Part shown: positions 35,823 through 44,876 of the stretch, piece by piece | Numbering within the stretch: position 1 is the stretch's first letter | Layout: each line of letters starts with the position of its first letter | Assembly: GCA_022843145.1 (NCBI GenBank) | Contig: JALHOF010000001.1 | Span: 248,001 to 312,000 of the forward strand | Direction of reading: 5' to 3' | Source of the DNA: Hyphomicrobium sp. | GTDB taxonomy: Bacteria > Pseudomonadota > Alphaproteobacteria > Rhizobiales > Hyphomicrobiaceae | DNA length: 64,000 nt | Notes under the pieces: generated by a model | Told to the model about the DNA's origin: nothing | The model's database searches: none | The model's input: only the letters and a program-made list of their open reading frames with translations | Program-made: the position numbers and the translations under genes

Positions 35823-36392
35823 ATGCGCGAATTGCGACAAGACATCAAATCGTCAAGGCGCGCGGCTGCACCGATGCCGAAGGCCAATGCGATCAGCGCG
35901 GCGATGACCGTAGCGATCACGGGGATCGTCCTCGGCTCACCGGCGCTGGCGCAGACCGCAAATCAGATCGAAAAGCACGGCGACTGGACGATGTACACCG
36001 CCGACGCGGGCGGCTCGCGCCTGTGCTTCGTCACGTCCCAACCCACCGATTCAAAACCCGACGGCGCGCGCCGCGACCCGATCCACTTCTACGTCTCGGC
36101 CTGGCCCAAGGAAGGGGTGAAAACCGAAGTCAGCATCAAGCTCGGCTACCCCGTCAAGAAGGGCAGCGCACCGACGGTGTCGATTGGCCCGCAAGCGTTC
36201 AAGCTGTTCACCAAGGACGACAAAGCGTTCGTCGCCGACCCGACGGCCGAGCTCAAACTCATCGAGGCGATGAAGAAGGGCGGCAAGGTGCTCGTCGAGG
36301 CCGTCTCAGAGCGCGGCACCGCGACGTCTGACATCTATTCGCTCGGCGGCTTTGACAAGGCACTGCAGGCGTTGTCGACCAAGTGCACATGA
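35823..36392 (+). CDS. invasion-associated locus B (IalB) family periplasmic protein
   Basis: A 189-residue protein: an exported start (hydrophobic AISAAMTVAITGIVLGSPAL, cleavage near ALA-Q) followed by an IalB-like domain, seen as HGDWTMYTADAGGSRLCFVTS, HFYVSAWPKEGVKTEVSIKLGYP, and a C-terminal DIYSLGGFDKALQAL with a single final Cys pairing with the first. IalB was named in Bartonella, but the fold is widespread in free-living Hyphomicrobiales and does not imply invasion. ATG 35823 follows GGAG by 6-7 bases; an inner ATG at 35874 is also possible. Convergent with smr. Confidence 0.88.
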   Translation: MRELRQDIKSSRRAAAPMPKANAISAAMTVAITGIVLGSPALAQTANQIEKHGDWTMYTADAGGSRLCFVTSQPTDSKPDGARRDPIHFYVSAWPKEGVKTEVSIKLGYPVKKGSAPTVSIGPQAFKLFTKDDKAFVADPTAELKLIEAMKKGGKVLVEAVSERGTATSDIYSLGGFDKALQALSTKCT

Positions 36393-36404
36393 TGTCCGCC
36401 GCGA

Positions 36405-37079
36405 TCACGCGCGCTCGTCGAGCTTGCTCGCACTCCGCAAGTGAACGTAGATCGCGCCCTCGCCACCGTGACGAACCGACGAGTCGGTGAAGCTGACGAC
36501 GATCCGTCTCAACTCCGGCTCGGCCAGCCAACGCGGTACGTTGCGCTTCAAGACGCCGCGCTCGTGGCCGCCGACCCAGCTCTCGCTGTCCTCGCGCCGC
36601 GCGCCACTGCTGCCGCCCTTGCCGGTGATGACGAGCACCGTGCGCAACCCGTTGCCATGACACGATAGAAGAAAGCGGCGCAGCGCCGCGTGCGCCTCGA
36701 TCTGCTTCATGCCATGAAGATCGAGCCGTGCCTCGATGTCGGCGCGTCCAGACTTGAGCCGGCGGGCCCGCTTCGTATCAAACGCTTGAAGCTCTGGCGC
36801 CGCCTTGGCGCGTGGCGCAAGCTCGGGACGCGCGGGCTTTGGGATATCGGCGCTTGACGCGGGATGGCCGGCGCCATGCCGTCGGCTATGCGATGACGGC
36901 TTCGGCGCGAACATCGCATCCGGCGGCTCGTCGCCGATCGCAGCGTGCACGCGCGGCTTCGATTTCTTAAACGGAACGAGCGAGCGCGCGGTGTGCTCCC
37001 AGACCGCGGAATCATCGTCAGACATCAGGTCCCGGCGTTTGCCGCCACCCTTGCCGCGATTGGCCCCCGACGCGCTCAT
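36405..37079 (-). CDS. Smr domain protein
   Basis: A 224-residue protein with a long disordered basic N-terminus (1-115) and a C-terminal Smr domain: RLDLHGMKQIEAHAALRRF, VLVITGKGG, LNVP-like KRNVPRWLAEPELR and HGGEGAIYVHL. Smr domains nick or bind DNA/RNA; in MutS2 they cleave at stalled ribosomes or recombination intermediates. Stand-alone short Smr proteins of alphaproteobacteria have no assigned role. Its ATG overlaps the mltA stop (ATGA at 37076-37079), so it is the last gene of the tim44-mltA-smr operon. Confidence 0.92.
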   Translation of the reverse strand: MSASGANRGKGGGKRRDLMSDDDSAVWEHTARSLVPFKKSKPRVHAAIGDEPPDAMFAPKPSSHSRRHGAGHPASSADIPKPARPELAPRAKAAPELQAFDTKRARRLKSGRADIEARLDLHGMKQIEAHAALRRFLLSCHGNGLRTVLVITGKGGSSGARREDSESWVGGHERGVLKRNVPRWLAEPELRRIVVSFTDSSVRHGGEGAIYVHLRSASKLDERA

Positions 37080-38419
37080 TGCCGCGCCGACCGCGGGGCG
37101 TTTGGTTGCCGGCCCGCCGCCGGCTCGTTGTCGGGCGCGAGTCCAGGCCGCGACTTCGGCAGCAGTACGACGAAGTTGGCGGGATGCTTGGTGACGCCCG
37201 CGAGCCGGCCCGCAGCCTCCCCTGATCCGAAATAGATGTCGCCACGCTCCGGGCCACGGATTGCCGATCCGACGTCCTGCGCAATCATCAGCCTGTGGAA
37301 ACCGCCGCCGCGCGTCGCGTGCGTCAGCTTTGGCGCTGTCACCCAGACCGGAAGCCCGAGCGCGTGAAAGCTCGTGTCGACCGCGAGACTGCGGCCTTCC
37401 GACAACGGGATCGACATCGCGCCAAGCGGGCCCGACGCCTGTTCGCCAGCAAGCTCACGGAAAAAAACATACGACTTGTTGTGCCACATCGCAGCGCGGC
37501 CGCGCACCGGATCGGCCTTCAACCACGTTTCGAGCGATTGCAACGAAACCTGCTCGGCGGCGAACTGTCCGCTGTCGATGAGATGTCGTCCGACCGACGT
37601 GTACGGATGCCCATTCTTTCCGTCGTAGGTGACGCGCACCATCGAGCCATCCGGCAGCACGATCCGGCCGGAGCCCTGCACCTGCATGAAAAACACGTCG
37701 ACGGGATCCGCGAGGTAGAGGAGTTCGAGACCCTTGCCCGCGAGCGCACCCTCGTCGATGTCCTGCCGTGTGGGATATGGCGTGCGGCGGCCGTCCGGCG
37801 TTTCGCGCACGTGCGTGAGCGCATGTGCCTTGGCGCCGCGTTGCGTTTCGTCGACGAGGTTCACGAGATCCGCCGGCCGCCGGAAAATCGGTGTTGTGAA
37901 GCGCCCGCCTCGGGTGCGCGACCCCTTGAGCACGGGCTCATAATAACCCGTGACCATGCCTTCACCAGCCGAGTGCACGACCCTGTGCGGAACGAAATGC
38001 GCCTCGAAGAACGCCTTTGCCGCTGCCTTCGTCGTCCCAGCCGGCAACGTCAACGCCGCCTGGCATACGGAGAGAAGCGCATCAGCGGTCGCGACATTCG
38101 AAACAGTTTGAGCGCCTGCGCCAGACCTGGATCTCGATGCCGCCGAAACCAGCCTGCGGCACGATTTGACGAAGCTCGCGAAAGCCGCGCCGTGGTCGTC
38201 TTCTGCCCAGCCGGCGATGACCTCGAAGGACACGGACACATAGCTGGCTGGGGCTGGCGTCATGGCGGCTCGACGGTGCGCTGGTTTCTGAGACTGTGCC
38301 GAGGCGGGCAGGGCGGCGGACGCCAGCAGCAACGCCGCGCCGATGACACTCGAAAGACCAAGCCGGAGGACCTCCGGTCGCGCGGCTGAGGGATCTTTAT
38401 CGGTGCGCACGGAGTCCAC
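37076..38419 (-). CDS. mltA: membrane-bound lytic murein transglycosylase A
   Basis: A 447-residue envelope enzyme that cleaves the glycan strand of peptidoglycan to 1,6-anhydromuropeptides. The MltA double-psi barrel is seen in GMVTGYYEPVLKGSRTR and MQVQGSGRIVLPDGS, followed by the 3D (DPBB) domain RLMIAQDVGSAIRGPERGD, then YFGSG, containing the catalytic Asp. A hydrophobic N-terminal segment (VIGAALLLASAALPASA) acts as a signal peptide; no lipobox is evident. The start is a GTG with no clear ribosome site, so a few residues are uncertain. Middle gene of tim44-mltA-smr. Confidence 0.92.
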   Translation of the reverse strand: MDSVRTDKDPSAARPEVLRLGLSSVIGAALLLASAALPASAQSQKPAHRRAAMTPAPASYVSVSFEVIAGWAEDDHGAAFASFVKSCRRLVSAASRSRSGAGAQTVSNVATADALLSVCQAALTLPAGTTKAAAKAFFEAHFVPHRVVHSAGEGMVTGYYEPVLKGSRTRGGRFTTPIFRRPADLVNLVDETQRGAKAHALTHVRETPDGRRTPYPTRQDIDEGALAGKGLELLYLADPVDVFFMQVQGSGRIVLPDGSMVRVTYDGKNGHPYTSVGRHLIDSGQFAAEQVSLQSLETWLKADPVRGRAAMWHNKSYVFFRELAGEQASGPLGAMSIPLSEGRSLAVDTSFHALGLPVWVTAPKLTHATRGGGFHRLMIAQDVGSAIRGPERGDIYFGSGEAAGRLAGVTKHPANFVVLLPKSRPGLAPDNEPAAGRQPNAPRSARQ

Positions 38420-38497
38420 CCGTTCGTGTTCAACCGCCGCGCCCGACCATCGACGCGGCGTCGGGCTCGACGCCGCGCGCAGGCCGCACCTATCGCG

Positions 38498-39259
38498 CTA
38501 GTTCGAGGCTTGGGTCGCGATAAGTCGCCAGTTCGGGTCCTGCCGGGCACGGCTCGTGGAAACGTCGCGGCTGAAGGTCCAGATGTCGGTCACTTCCTTG
38601 ATCTTCTGGGGGTCGCCCGAGATCACCGCTCCGCCACGATCGCGCGTGGCCGAGATGAGCTGGCTGACAAAGCGCACGGTGACGCTCGCGATGCCGCCCT
38701 TCACCTCAGCTTCGAGGATGTCGGCCTTGTTGATGCCGACGAAGCTCTGATCGATGATCTCGCCGCGCGCTTCGCGATCCGTAATGGCGCTCGAGAAGCC
38801 GTCGAACACATCGCGATTGAGCAGGCCTTTCAACGCCTTGCGGTTGCCCTCCGCGAAGGCGGTGACGATCATTTCATAGGCCGCCTTGGCGCCACCGACG
38901 AAATGCTCCGGATTGAAACTCGGATCGAGCTTCAGAATATCCAGCAGTCCCTTGGCGATCAGCGGGTCGGTGGCGAACGTGCGAATGCGCTCCTCCGCTT
39001 CGGCCACCGTGGCGCCGGACTGGGCGGCCGCAGCAACGCCGGCCTGCTCTTCACGCTCCCGCCGCGGCAGCGTGACCACCTTGTCGGAACCTGCGGCGGC
39101 TCCACCGGCTCGCGCCTGCCGCTGCTGCTCGGCACGGGCTCGCTCGACCCGCTGCGCGTCGTCGTCCGTCCGCCGGCCGAGCACACTCCTCAGTTTCAGC
39201 ACGAGGACCACCGCGACAATCAACGATATAAGTGTGAGGAGATCGATCTTTCCGTCCAT
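38498..39259 (-). CDS. Tim44/TimA family membrane-anchored protein
   Basis: A 253-residue protein with an N-terminal membrane helix (about 7-26: TLISLIVAVVLVLKLR), a charged Arg/Glu/Gln-rich linker and a C-terminal Tim44-like domain (about 115-250: KGGIASVTVRFVSQLIS, VTDIWTFSRDVSTSRARQ, PNWRLIATQ). In mitochondria Tim44 tethers the import motor; the alphaproteobacterial TimA is its relative and is an inner-membrane protein of unsettled role. First gene of tim44-mltA-smr, divergent from fxsA-secB. SecB next door fits an export-related neighbourhood. Confidence 0.9.
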   Translation of the reverse strand: MDGKIDLLTLISLIVAVVLVLKLRSVLGRRTDDDAQRVERARAEQQRQARAGGAAAGSDKVVTLPRREREEQAGVAAAAQSGATVAEAEERIRTFATDPLIAKGLLDILKLDPSFNPEHFVGGAKAAYEMIVTAFAEGNRKALKGLLNRDVFDGFSSAITDREARGEIIDQSFVGINKADILEAEVKGGIASVTVRFVSQLISATRDRGGAVISGDPQKIKEVTDIWTFSRDVSTSRARQDPNWRLIATQASN

Positions 39260-39607
39260 CTGGGCTGCTTTCCGGGCCTCGGGCCCAAACGAGTGGCTCT
39301 CGAGACCTGATGTTGGTTCACGACCGATTGATTTCCAGCACCGCACTCGAAAACGGATGCCGAAACGACCTTCGGAACGTATGTCGGTTGGTATTGCGCT
39401 GAACTTAGGGCACAAATAGCGGAAAGCCAACCCGATTGCCACACGCGCGGCGCCGAGCGTATCGATCCCGCTGACGCTGGTTTGCATCTCGCGAGTGCGC
39501 CGAAAGGCTTGCGCGATCAACGGCATCGAGCGCGATGCGATCGGGCAGACTTGCCCCGCCTGCGACAGCATCACTTTGAAAATCATGACTCGGGCCTCGC
39601 CAACACC
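39260..39607. other. 348-bp divergent spacer between tim44 and fxsA
   Basis: No gene or clear palindrome was seen. It must hold the promoters of tim44-mltA-smr (left) and fxsA-secB (right). Frames reaching into it from both genes are extensions without family similarity. Confidence 0.5.
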
Positions 39608-40165
39608 ATGCAATCACCCTTCCGACTGATCGTAGCCCTGGTGCTCCTGGCGTTACCGCTGCTGGAGCTCGCGCTGCTGATCAAGGCGGGGCAGGCGTTT
39701 GGCCTCTGGCCGGTCGTGCTTACCATCCTTGGCACTGGTTTCCTCGGCGCGCGCATCATCCAAACGCAAGGCATCGCTACGTTCCGGCGGATTTCCGAAG
39801 CCCTCGAAAACGGCCGAGAACCGCATCGCGAACTGGCGGACGGGGCTTTGCGGCTGTTGGCCGGTGGTTTGCTGGTCCTTCCGGGACCGCTGACGGACAC
39901 GGCAGGCGCGCTCCTCATGATTCCGCCGCTGCGGTCGGTCGTCGCCAACGCGATCTTCTCCCGTGCCACGACGTTCCGCGGTTCCGTGCGCCAGCGCCAT
40001 GGTCAGACCGGAGATCCAGGTCAAGGGTCCGCGCCACGCCACGCCGACCGCCCCGACCGCGCTTCGGCGAGCGACAGCCAAGTCATAGAAGGCGAGTTCG
40101 AGCGCATTGAGGAGCGCACGGTCGACCCATCCCGGTATCCCCCGCGAAAGCCTCGGGACGAGTGA
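39608..40165 (+). CDS. fxsA: FxsA family membrane protein
   Basis: A 185-residue inner-membrane protein. The N-terminal 125 residues hold the FxsA domain: membrane helices LIVALVLLALPLLELALLI and GLWPVVLTILGTGFLGARI, then GIATFRRISEALENGREP, LLAGGLLVLPGPLTDTAGALLMIPP. The tail (126-185) is hydrophilic. FxsA was found as an E. coli suppressor of F-exclusion of phage T7; its cellular role is unknown. It is followed by secB after 84 bp on the same strand, a layout common in Hyphomicrobiales. Confidence 0.93.
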   Translation: MQSPFRLIVALVLLALPLLELALLIKAGQAFGLWPVVLTILGTGFLGARIIQTQGIATFRRISEALENGREPHRELADGALRLLAGGLLVLPGPLTDTAGALLMIPPLRSVVANAIFSRATTFRGSVRQRHGQTGDPGQGSAPRHADRPDRASASDSQVIEGEFERIEERTVDPSRYPPRKPRDE

Positions 40166-40249
40166 GCGGAAACATCGCCAATTGCGGACCAAGCGGTCGC
40201 ATGATAGCCAGCCGCCCATCGGACTCAACACGATCGGGGCGCTAAACGC

Positions 40250-40780
40250 ATGGCAGAGCAGTCGAACGGCAAGGGAAAATCGAGCGCGCCGGCCGTTGGC
40301 GCGACAGGGGCAGCGCCATCCGCAGGCGGGCAGCCGGGAATCCAGGCCCAGGTCATCGGTCAGTACATCAAGGATCTGTCGTTCGAGAACCCGAATGTCG
40401 GCAAGCTGCTCGGTCCGCAAGGCGAGAGCCCGAATATTCAGGTGGCCGTCAACGTCGATGCCAAGAAGGTCGGCGACGATGTGTTTGAAAGCGCCATCAC
40501 CTTCAAGGCGACCGCCGCCAACAAGGACATGACGTTCTACGATCTCGAGGTGGAGTACGCTGGCCTGTTCCGGCTGCAGAACATCCCTGAGACCGCGCTC
40601 GAGCCGTTCCTACTGATCAACTGTCCGACGCTGATCTTCCCGTTCCTGCGCCGGCTGATCGCCGACCTGACCCGCGAGGGTGGTTTCCCGCCGCTGCTGA
40701 TGGACCCGATCGACTTCGCTCAACTCTACATGCGCCGTCAGCAGGAAATGGCCGCGGCGGCCGGTGCGGCAAAGTCTTGA
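40250..40780 (+). CDS. secB: protein-export chaperone SecB
   Basis: A 176-residue cytoplasmic chaperone that holds preproteins unfolded for SecA. The SecB core starts at about residue 32 (IQAQVIGQYIKDLSFENPN) and includes QVAVNVDAKKVGDDVFE, EVEYAGLFRL, NCPTLIFPFLRRLIADLT and GGFPPLLMDPIDFAQLY. The N-terminal 30 residues are a Gly/Ala/Ser-rich extension. Convergent with dnaQ, 28 bp apart. Usually essential in fast-growing alphaproteobacteria and well conserved. Confidence 0.97.
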   Translation: MAEQSNGKGKSSAPAVGATGAAPSAGGQPGIQAQVIGQYIKDLSFENPNVGKLLGPQGESPNIQVAVNVDAKKVGDDVFESAITFKATAANKDMTFYDLEVEYAGLFRLQNIPETALEPFLLINCPTLIFPFLRRLIADLTREGGFPPLLMDPIDFAQLYMRRQQEMAAAAGAAKS

Positions 40781-40808
40781 TCGGCACACGCGGCGACGCG
40801 GCGCATGT

Positions 40809-41525
40809 TCACGACGAAGGTGGGACGCGCAGCCAAAGCGACTTGGGGCCAAGCGTCTCGACGAACTTCTGGTGCGCGGCTTCATCCTCCACCGTGAGCC
40901 GCTGAGGCAACGGGCGCGGCCGGGCGAGCGCAACCGCAGCGTTTCGCCGGCCGCTCGCCGAATTATCACCACGGCCAGCCGCGTCTTTGCTTCCGAGCGA
41001 CAATGCGGATTGACGCTCTCCAAGAAGCTCGACGTAGACAGTGGCCAGCAGTTCGCTATCGACCAACGCGCCATGCTTGATGCGCTTCGAGTTGTCGATG
41101 CCGTAGCGTTTACAGAGCGCATCGAGTGTGTTGGGTCCGGCAGGATGCCGCCGCCGCGCAAGCTGCAATGTGTCGACGACACGATGCATCCCGATCGGCC
41201 CCAACCCGAGCCGCACGAGTTCGGCATTGAGAAACCCGATGTCGAACGACGCATTGTGGATGACAAGGGTATCCTCGGCGATGAAGTCGAGGAATTGCTT
41301 TGCGACGGACTTGAACAGCGGCTTGTCCTTGAGGAACTCGGTCGATAAGCCGTGCACGGCCTGCGCCTCGGCCGGTACATCGCGTTCCGGGTTGATGAAG
41401 CAGTGATATTCGCGCCCAGACGGGATCCGGTTCACGATTTCGATGCATCCGATCTCGATGAGCCGGTCTCCGCGACGCGGATCGAGACCCGTGGTCTCGG
41501 TATCGAGGACGATTTCACGAAGCAT
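40809..41525 (-). CDS. dnaQ: DNA polymerase III subunit epsilon (proofreading exonuclease)
   Basis: A 238-residue DEDDh 3'-5' exonuclease. ExoI LREIVLDTETTGLDP (Asp7/Glu9 pair), ExoII VIHNASFDIGFLNAEL (Asp), and ExoIII HGALVDSELLATVYVEL with the His and Asp, are all present. The C-terminal tail binding the alpha subunit is Pro/Arg-rich. ATG 41525 gives the standard start; a longer frame is a non-family extension. It is the last gene of ppsR-maf-aroE-coaE-dnaQ; 55 bp separate it from coaE. Confidence 0.96.
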   Translation of the reverse strand: MLREIVLDTETTGLDPRRGDRLIEIGCIEIVNRIPSGREYHCFINPERDVPAEAQAVHGLSTEFLKDKPLFKSVAKQFLDFIAEDTLVIHNASFDIGFLNAELVRLGLGPIGMHRVVDTLQLARRRHPAGPNTLDALCKRYGIDNSKRIKHGALVDSELLATVYVELLGERQSALSLGSKDAAGRGDNSASGRRNAAVALARPRPLPQRLTVEDEAAHQKFVETLGPKSLWLRVPPSS

Positions 41526-41580
41526 CGCGGCAAATCCCTTTATTGCGGACGCCTGGCGCCGGTGCGCTTCAAGCACCGCG

Positions 41581-42207
41581 TCAGTCTAACGGGCTTGCCC
41601 AGTACCGTTGATAAGCCGAGCCGTCCCGTCCGGTGAGCGTGCGCACGAGTGTATCGACCTGCGCCTCTGTCTCGGAGAAGGACCCGTTCGTATCCACAAT
41701 GAAATCGGCTCTCCGGCGCTTTTCCGCGTCCGGCAACTGCCGCGCAACAATCTGGTCGAAACGATCTGCCGACATGCCAAGCCGCTCCAGTACGCGGCGG
41801 CGCTGCGCCTCGGCACTTGCACTCACGACGACGATCGTATCGACAAGCTTGTCGCCGCCAGTTTCAAACAACAATGGGATCTCGAGCACCGCCAGCTGCG
41901 CGCCGCGCGCCGCCTGCTCGTCGAGGAAGGCCCGTTCGGCGGCCCGCACCAGCGGATGTACGATCGATTCGAGACGGCGAAAGCCGTCGCGATCTGTTGC
42001 GAGAAGTGCCGCCAACTTCGGCCGGTCGACGACGCCGCCGTTGGACGCGCCGGGAAAAGCAGCTTCGATCGGCGCGACGGCTTGGCCGCGATAAAGGTCA
42101 TGCACGACGGCGTCGGCATCGAGAACTCCGATGCCTAAAGCGCGAAACCGAGCAGCCACGGTCGATTTGCCCATCCCGATCGACCCTGTGAGACCGACGA
42201 TCAGCAT
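41581..42207 (-). CDS. coaE: dephospho-CoA kinase
   Basis: Last step of coenzyme A synthesis. A 208-residue P-loop kinase with GLTGSIGMGKST (5-16), DADAVVHDLYRG, the lid region and VVVVSASAEAQRRRVLER, LPDAEKRRRADFIVDTNGS typical of CoaE. Its ATG shares one base with the aroE stop (TGATG), so translation is coupled. The ORF extends upstream, but those 25 residues lie inside aroE and are not used. Confidence 0.96.
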   Translation of the reverse strand: MLIVGLTGSIGMGKSTVAARFRALGIGVLDADAVVHDLYRGQAVAPIEAAFPGASNGGVVDRPKLAALLATDRDGFRRLESIVHPLVRAAERAFLDEQAARGAQLAVLEIPLLFETGGDKLVDTIVVVSASAEAQRRRVLERLGMSADRFDQIVARQLPDAEKRRRADFIVDTNGSFSETEAQVDTLVRTLTGRDGSAYQRYWASPLD

Positions 42208-43040
42208 CAGGCCGTGCTCACGATGTCCGCGACGATCACCGCGCGCAGCTCGTCCGTCACTTCGGGCCGCACCCCAAACCATCTCTCAAAGCCGGGCACG
42301 GCCTGATGCAGCAGCATGCCGAGGCCATCGACCGTTGTCAGTCCAGCCTTCCTGGCTGCAGCCAGAAAAGCCGTTTCGAGCGGAACGTAGACGATGTCGC
42401 AGACGATGGTCCTCTGGTCGAACTCGCCGAACTCGATCCCCGGATTGCCGGCGCCCTTCATGCCGAGCGTCGTCGTGTTGACGATGGCGGACGCGCTGGC
42501 CGCCTTCGCGGTTCGGTCTTCCCAACGCTTCGCCACGACGCGCGGTCCGAAATGCCTTGCCAGCGCCTCGGCGCGATCGAACGAGCGATTGAAGACGCGC
42601 ACCTGTTCGACGCCGGCTGCCAGAAATCCATGCACGATCGCGCGCGCCGCGCCGCCCGCGCCAAGGATCGCAACAGGCGCATCGCGCGCTGTCCAATCCG
42701 GCGCCGACCGGCTGAGATGCGTCATGAATCCAAACGCGTCGGTGTTCGAACAACAAAGCCGGCCGTCGTCGAGCCATACCGTGTTGGCGGCGCCGATGGC
42801 CACAGCGGCCGCATCCCGTTCCGACGCCACGGCAAAGGCAGTTTCCTTATGCGGCACGGTGACATTGCAGCCGACGAGCCCGCGCAGCGCGAGGCTTTTG
42901 AGGAACTGCTCGGCCGACTCGGGCCGAACCGCCTCTTTCGTGTACACTCCGTCGATGCCGTATCTGTTCAGCCAGTAGCCGTGAATGAGCGGCGAGCGCG
43001 AATGCTCGATCGGCCATCCGATGACGCACGCCCGCTTCAT
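42207..43040 (-). CDS. aroE: shikimate dehydrogenase
   Basis: NADPH-dependent reduction of 3-dehydroshikimate in aromatic synthesis. The 277 residues show the substrate site SRSPLIH (14-20), catalytic Lys65 in NVTVPHKE, Asp101 in SNTDAFGF, the NADPH loop GAGGAARA (127-134), VFNRSFDRAEALA, and the C-terminal GLGMLLHQAVPGFERWFG. All catalytic residues are intact. It overlaps maf by 4 bases (ATGA) and coaE by 1. Confidence 0.97.
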   Translation of the reverse strand: MKRACVIGWPIEHSRSPLIHGYWLNRYGIDGVYTKEAVRPESAEQFLKSLALRGLVGCNVTVPHKETAFAVASERDAAAVAIGAANTVWLDDGRLCCSNTDAFGFMTHLSRSAPDWTARDAPVAILGAGGAARAIVHGFLAAGVEQVRVFNRSFDRAEALARHFGPRVVAKRWEDRTAKAASASAIVNTTTLGMKGAGNPGIEFGEFDQRTIVCDIVYVPLETAFLAAARKAGLTTVDGLGMLLHQAVPGFERWFGVRPEVTDELRAVIVADIVSTA

Positions 43041-43639
43041 GTCGATAGAACACCGCGACGTCGAAGCTCTTCGACCAGCGCGAGAAGCGGCATCCCGAGG
43101 ATCGTGAAGTAATCGCCCTCGATGCGCTCGAAGAGCTGCACGCCACGGCCTTCGATCTCATAGGCGCCGACGACGCCGAGTACGCGCGGGCCAACTGACG
43201 CGAGATAGGCGTCAAGAAATTCTTCGGAGAATGGCCGCATTACAAGCCGCGCCGATTGCACATGCCGCCACACCACGCGCCCGTTTTCGGCGAGCACGAC
43301 GGCGGAATGAAGCGCGTGTTCGCGTCCTTTCAAGCGCAGCAGACTTTTGCGCGCCGCTTCGAGGTCGGCGGGCTTCTCAAAGACTTCGCTGCCAAGCGCG
43401 AGGATCTGGTCACCGCCAATGACAAGGGCGTCGGACTGCGTCCGGCTGACAGCTTCGGCCTTAACGCCCGCCAGATGCTGCGCGAGGGTGACCGCATCGA
43501 TCAATTCGGCTTTCGACATCATCGTGGCACGGGCGGCGCGTTCGTCGACGCCCGACGCCACGGCATCGAAGCTAAGTCCTGCCGCCGTCAACATTTCGCG
43601 CCGAGCCCGGCTTTCAGAAGCAAGGATCAAGCGCATCAT
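43037..43639 (-). CDS. Maf family nucleotide pyrophosphatase
   Basis: A 200-residue Maf protein that hydrolyses modified or canonical (d)NTPs (often dTTP/UTP or m7GTP) and affects septation. The phosphate-binding loop LILASESRARREMLTAAGL (S-x-S-x-x-R), the Lys-rich KAEAVSR, GGDQILAL with the catalytic Asp, and YEIEGRGVQLFERIEGDYF are typical. The start ATG overlaps the ppsR stop by one base (TGATG) with GGAG 5 bases upstream; a neighbouring ATG three bases on is possible. Second gene of the operon running leftward from the putative origin. Confidence 0.95.
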   Translation of the reverse strand: MMRLILASESRARREMLTAAGLSFDAVASGVDERAARATMMSKAELIDAVTLAQHLAGVKAEAVSRTQSDALVIGGDQILALGSEVFEKPADLEAARKSLLRLKGREHALHSAVVLAENGRVVWRHVQSARLVMRPFSEEFLDAYLASVGPRVLGVVGAYEIEGRGVQLFERIEGDYFTILGMPLLALVEELRRRGVLST

Positions 43640-44496
43640 CAATACTCCGCGCCGTCCGACGCATCCGCGACACCCGAGTTGCGGTCGTTCAGCAACTTGA
43701 TGATCATGGCAGACGATTCCTCGATGGACTTTCGCGTGACGTCGATGACGGGCCATCCGTACTTGCCGCAGATCTTACGGCAATGAGCGATCTCGGCGGC
43801 AATCAAATCGCGATCGACATAGGTGTCCATGTCGCGGTCCGACATCAGCATGGCCCGGTTGCGGCGCACTTCGGAAATGCGCTCGACGCTCGCCACGAGG
43901 CAGACCACGAACGCCGTATGCGGCTGCGTCAGCGACGCCGGCAACGGGATCGACGGCACGATCGGCAGATTGGTCGTCTTGTATCCGCGCTGCGCGAGAT
44001 AGATCCCGGTCGGCGTTTTCGACGTGCGCGAGATCCCGAGCAGGATGATATCCGCGGTGTTGAGGTCTTCCGGAAGCTGGCCGTCGTCGTGCGTCAGCGT
44101 GAAATTCAGTGCATCGATCCGCTTGAAATAATCGGCATCGAGGACATGCTGGCCAGCCACCGTGGGCGTCTGCGGCGCACCGAGGTAGCTTTCGAAAACC
44201 TGCATGATGGGCGACAGCGCGGCAAGGCACGGGACCTTGAGCTCGCGGCATCGGCGCTCGATCTCCGTCGCCAGAGCCGGATTAACGACTGTATAGAGCA
44301 CGATCCCCGGCGCTTGCTCGATCTCCTGCAGCACACGCGTCAGTTGCCGGCTGGTCCGCACCAAGGGATGCATATGCTCGATGGGCCGGACTTGCGCGTA
44401 TTGCACGGCCGCAGCCTTGGCGATGGCGTTCAGCGTTTCGCCGGTCGAGTCCGAAATCAGATGCAGGTGGTAGTAGCTGGTGGGGGGCGTGGCCAT
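43639..44496 (-). CDS. pyruvate phosphate dikinase / PEP synthase regulatory protein (DUF299)
   Basis: A 285-residue bifunctional kinase/pyrophosphorylase that switches PPDK or PEP synthase off and on by phosphorylation on Thr/His. The P-loop-like GISRTSKTPTGIYLAQRGYK, HLISDSTGETLNAIAKAA at the N-terminus, and TNLPIVPSIPLPASL are family marks. This gene is the RP001-type neighbour that flanks the origin in Rickettsia and Caulobacter, with hemE on the other side, and here too it is the first gene leftward of the gene-free gap. First gene of the ppsR-maf-aroE-coaE-dnaQ operon. Confidence 0.95.
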   Translation of the reverse strand: MATPPTSYYHLHLISDSTGETLNAIAKAAAVQYAQVRPIEHMHPLVRTSRQLTRVLQEIEQAPGIVLYTVVNPALATEIERRCRELKVPCLAALSPIMQVFESYLGAPQTPTVAGQHVLDADYFKRIDALNFTLTHDDGQLPEDLNTADIILLGISRTSKTPTGIYLAQRGYKTTNLPIVPSIPLPASLTQPHTAFVVCLVASVERISEVRRNRAMLMSDRDMDTYVDRDLIAAEIAHCRKICGKYGWPVIDVTRKSIEESSAMIIKLLNDRNSGVADASDGAEY

Positions 44497-44511
44497 GTGC
44501 AGAACTGCCGC

Positions 44512-44563
44512 GGTTATCCAAGGTTATACAGCGGCGGATGCAACCAGCGGCGGTGATCCACCC
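44512..44563 (+). promoter_or_regulatory. DnaA-box-like sites in the putative origin
   Basis: GGTTATCCA and GGTTATACA are near-identical direct repeats one helical turn (11 bp) apart at 44512 and 44523; TTATCCAAG and TTATACAGC differ from TTATCCACA by 2 and 3 bases. A third site, TGATCCACC at 44554-44562, is one base from the TGATCCACA used by Caulobacter DnaA. They also lie in the ppsR promoter space, so a regulatory role there is possible. Confidence 0.55.
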
Positions 44564-44876
44564 CGGCTGCACGGCCATACACCGTGATACCCACATTTGA
44601 CGGGAAACGGATGGATTATTTGCGATCCTCGACACCCTGTGGAGTGCGATCTCATCCGACGGTTTTCCCCCCGCAACCCACAGGCAGGCACTGATGAGCG
44701 CAACCCTCGGGCTTGGCCTAACCGACTGAGGAGAAACATTTCTGCGGCGTCTGGTAGCGAAGCCAGCGTACACACGCTAAACCTGGACCCGATCTCGCGG
44801 CATGAGAACAACCTGGGGACGATGTTGGGTTCGCCCGGTATCCCCGAAGTTCGACCTCCTAAGAGATAATAAAAAT

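Noticed and set aside
35784-36392. Longer IalB-like start at TTG 35784
   Set aside because: It overlaps the previous gene and lacks a ribosome site; ATG 35823 has GGAG upstream and keeps the export signal.
44597-44869. 90-residue plus-strand frame inside the putative origin
   Set aside because: No ribosome site, no family features, Pro/Arg-rich; overlaps the expected non-coding origin.
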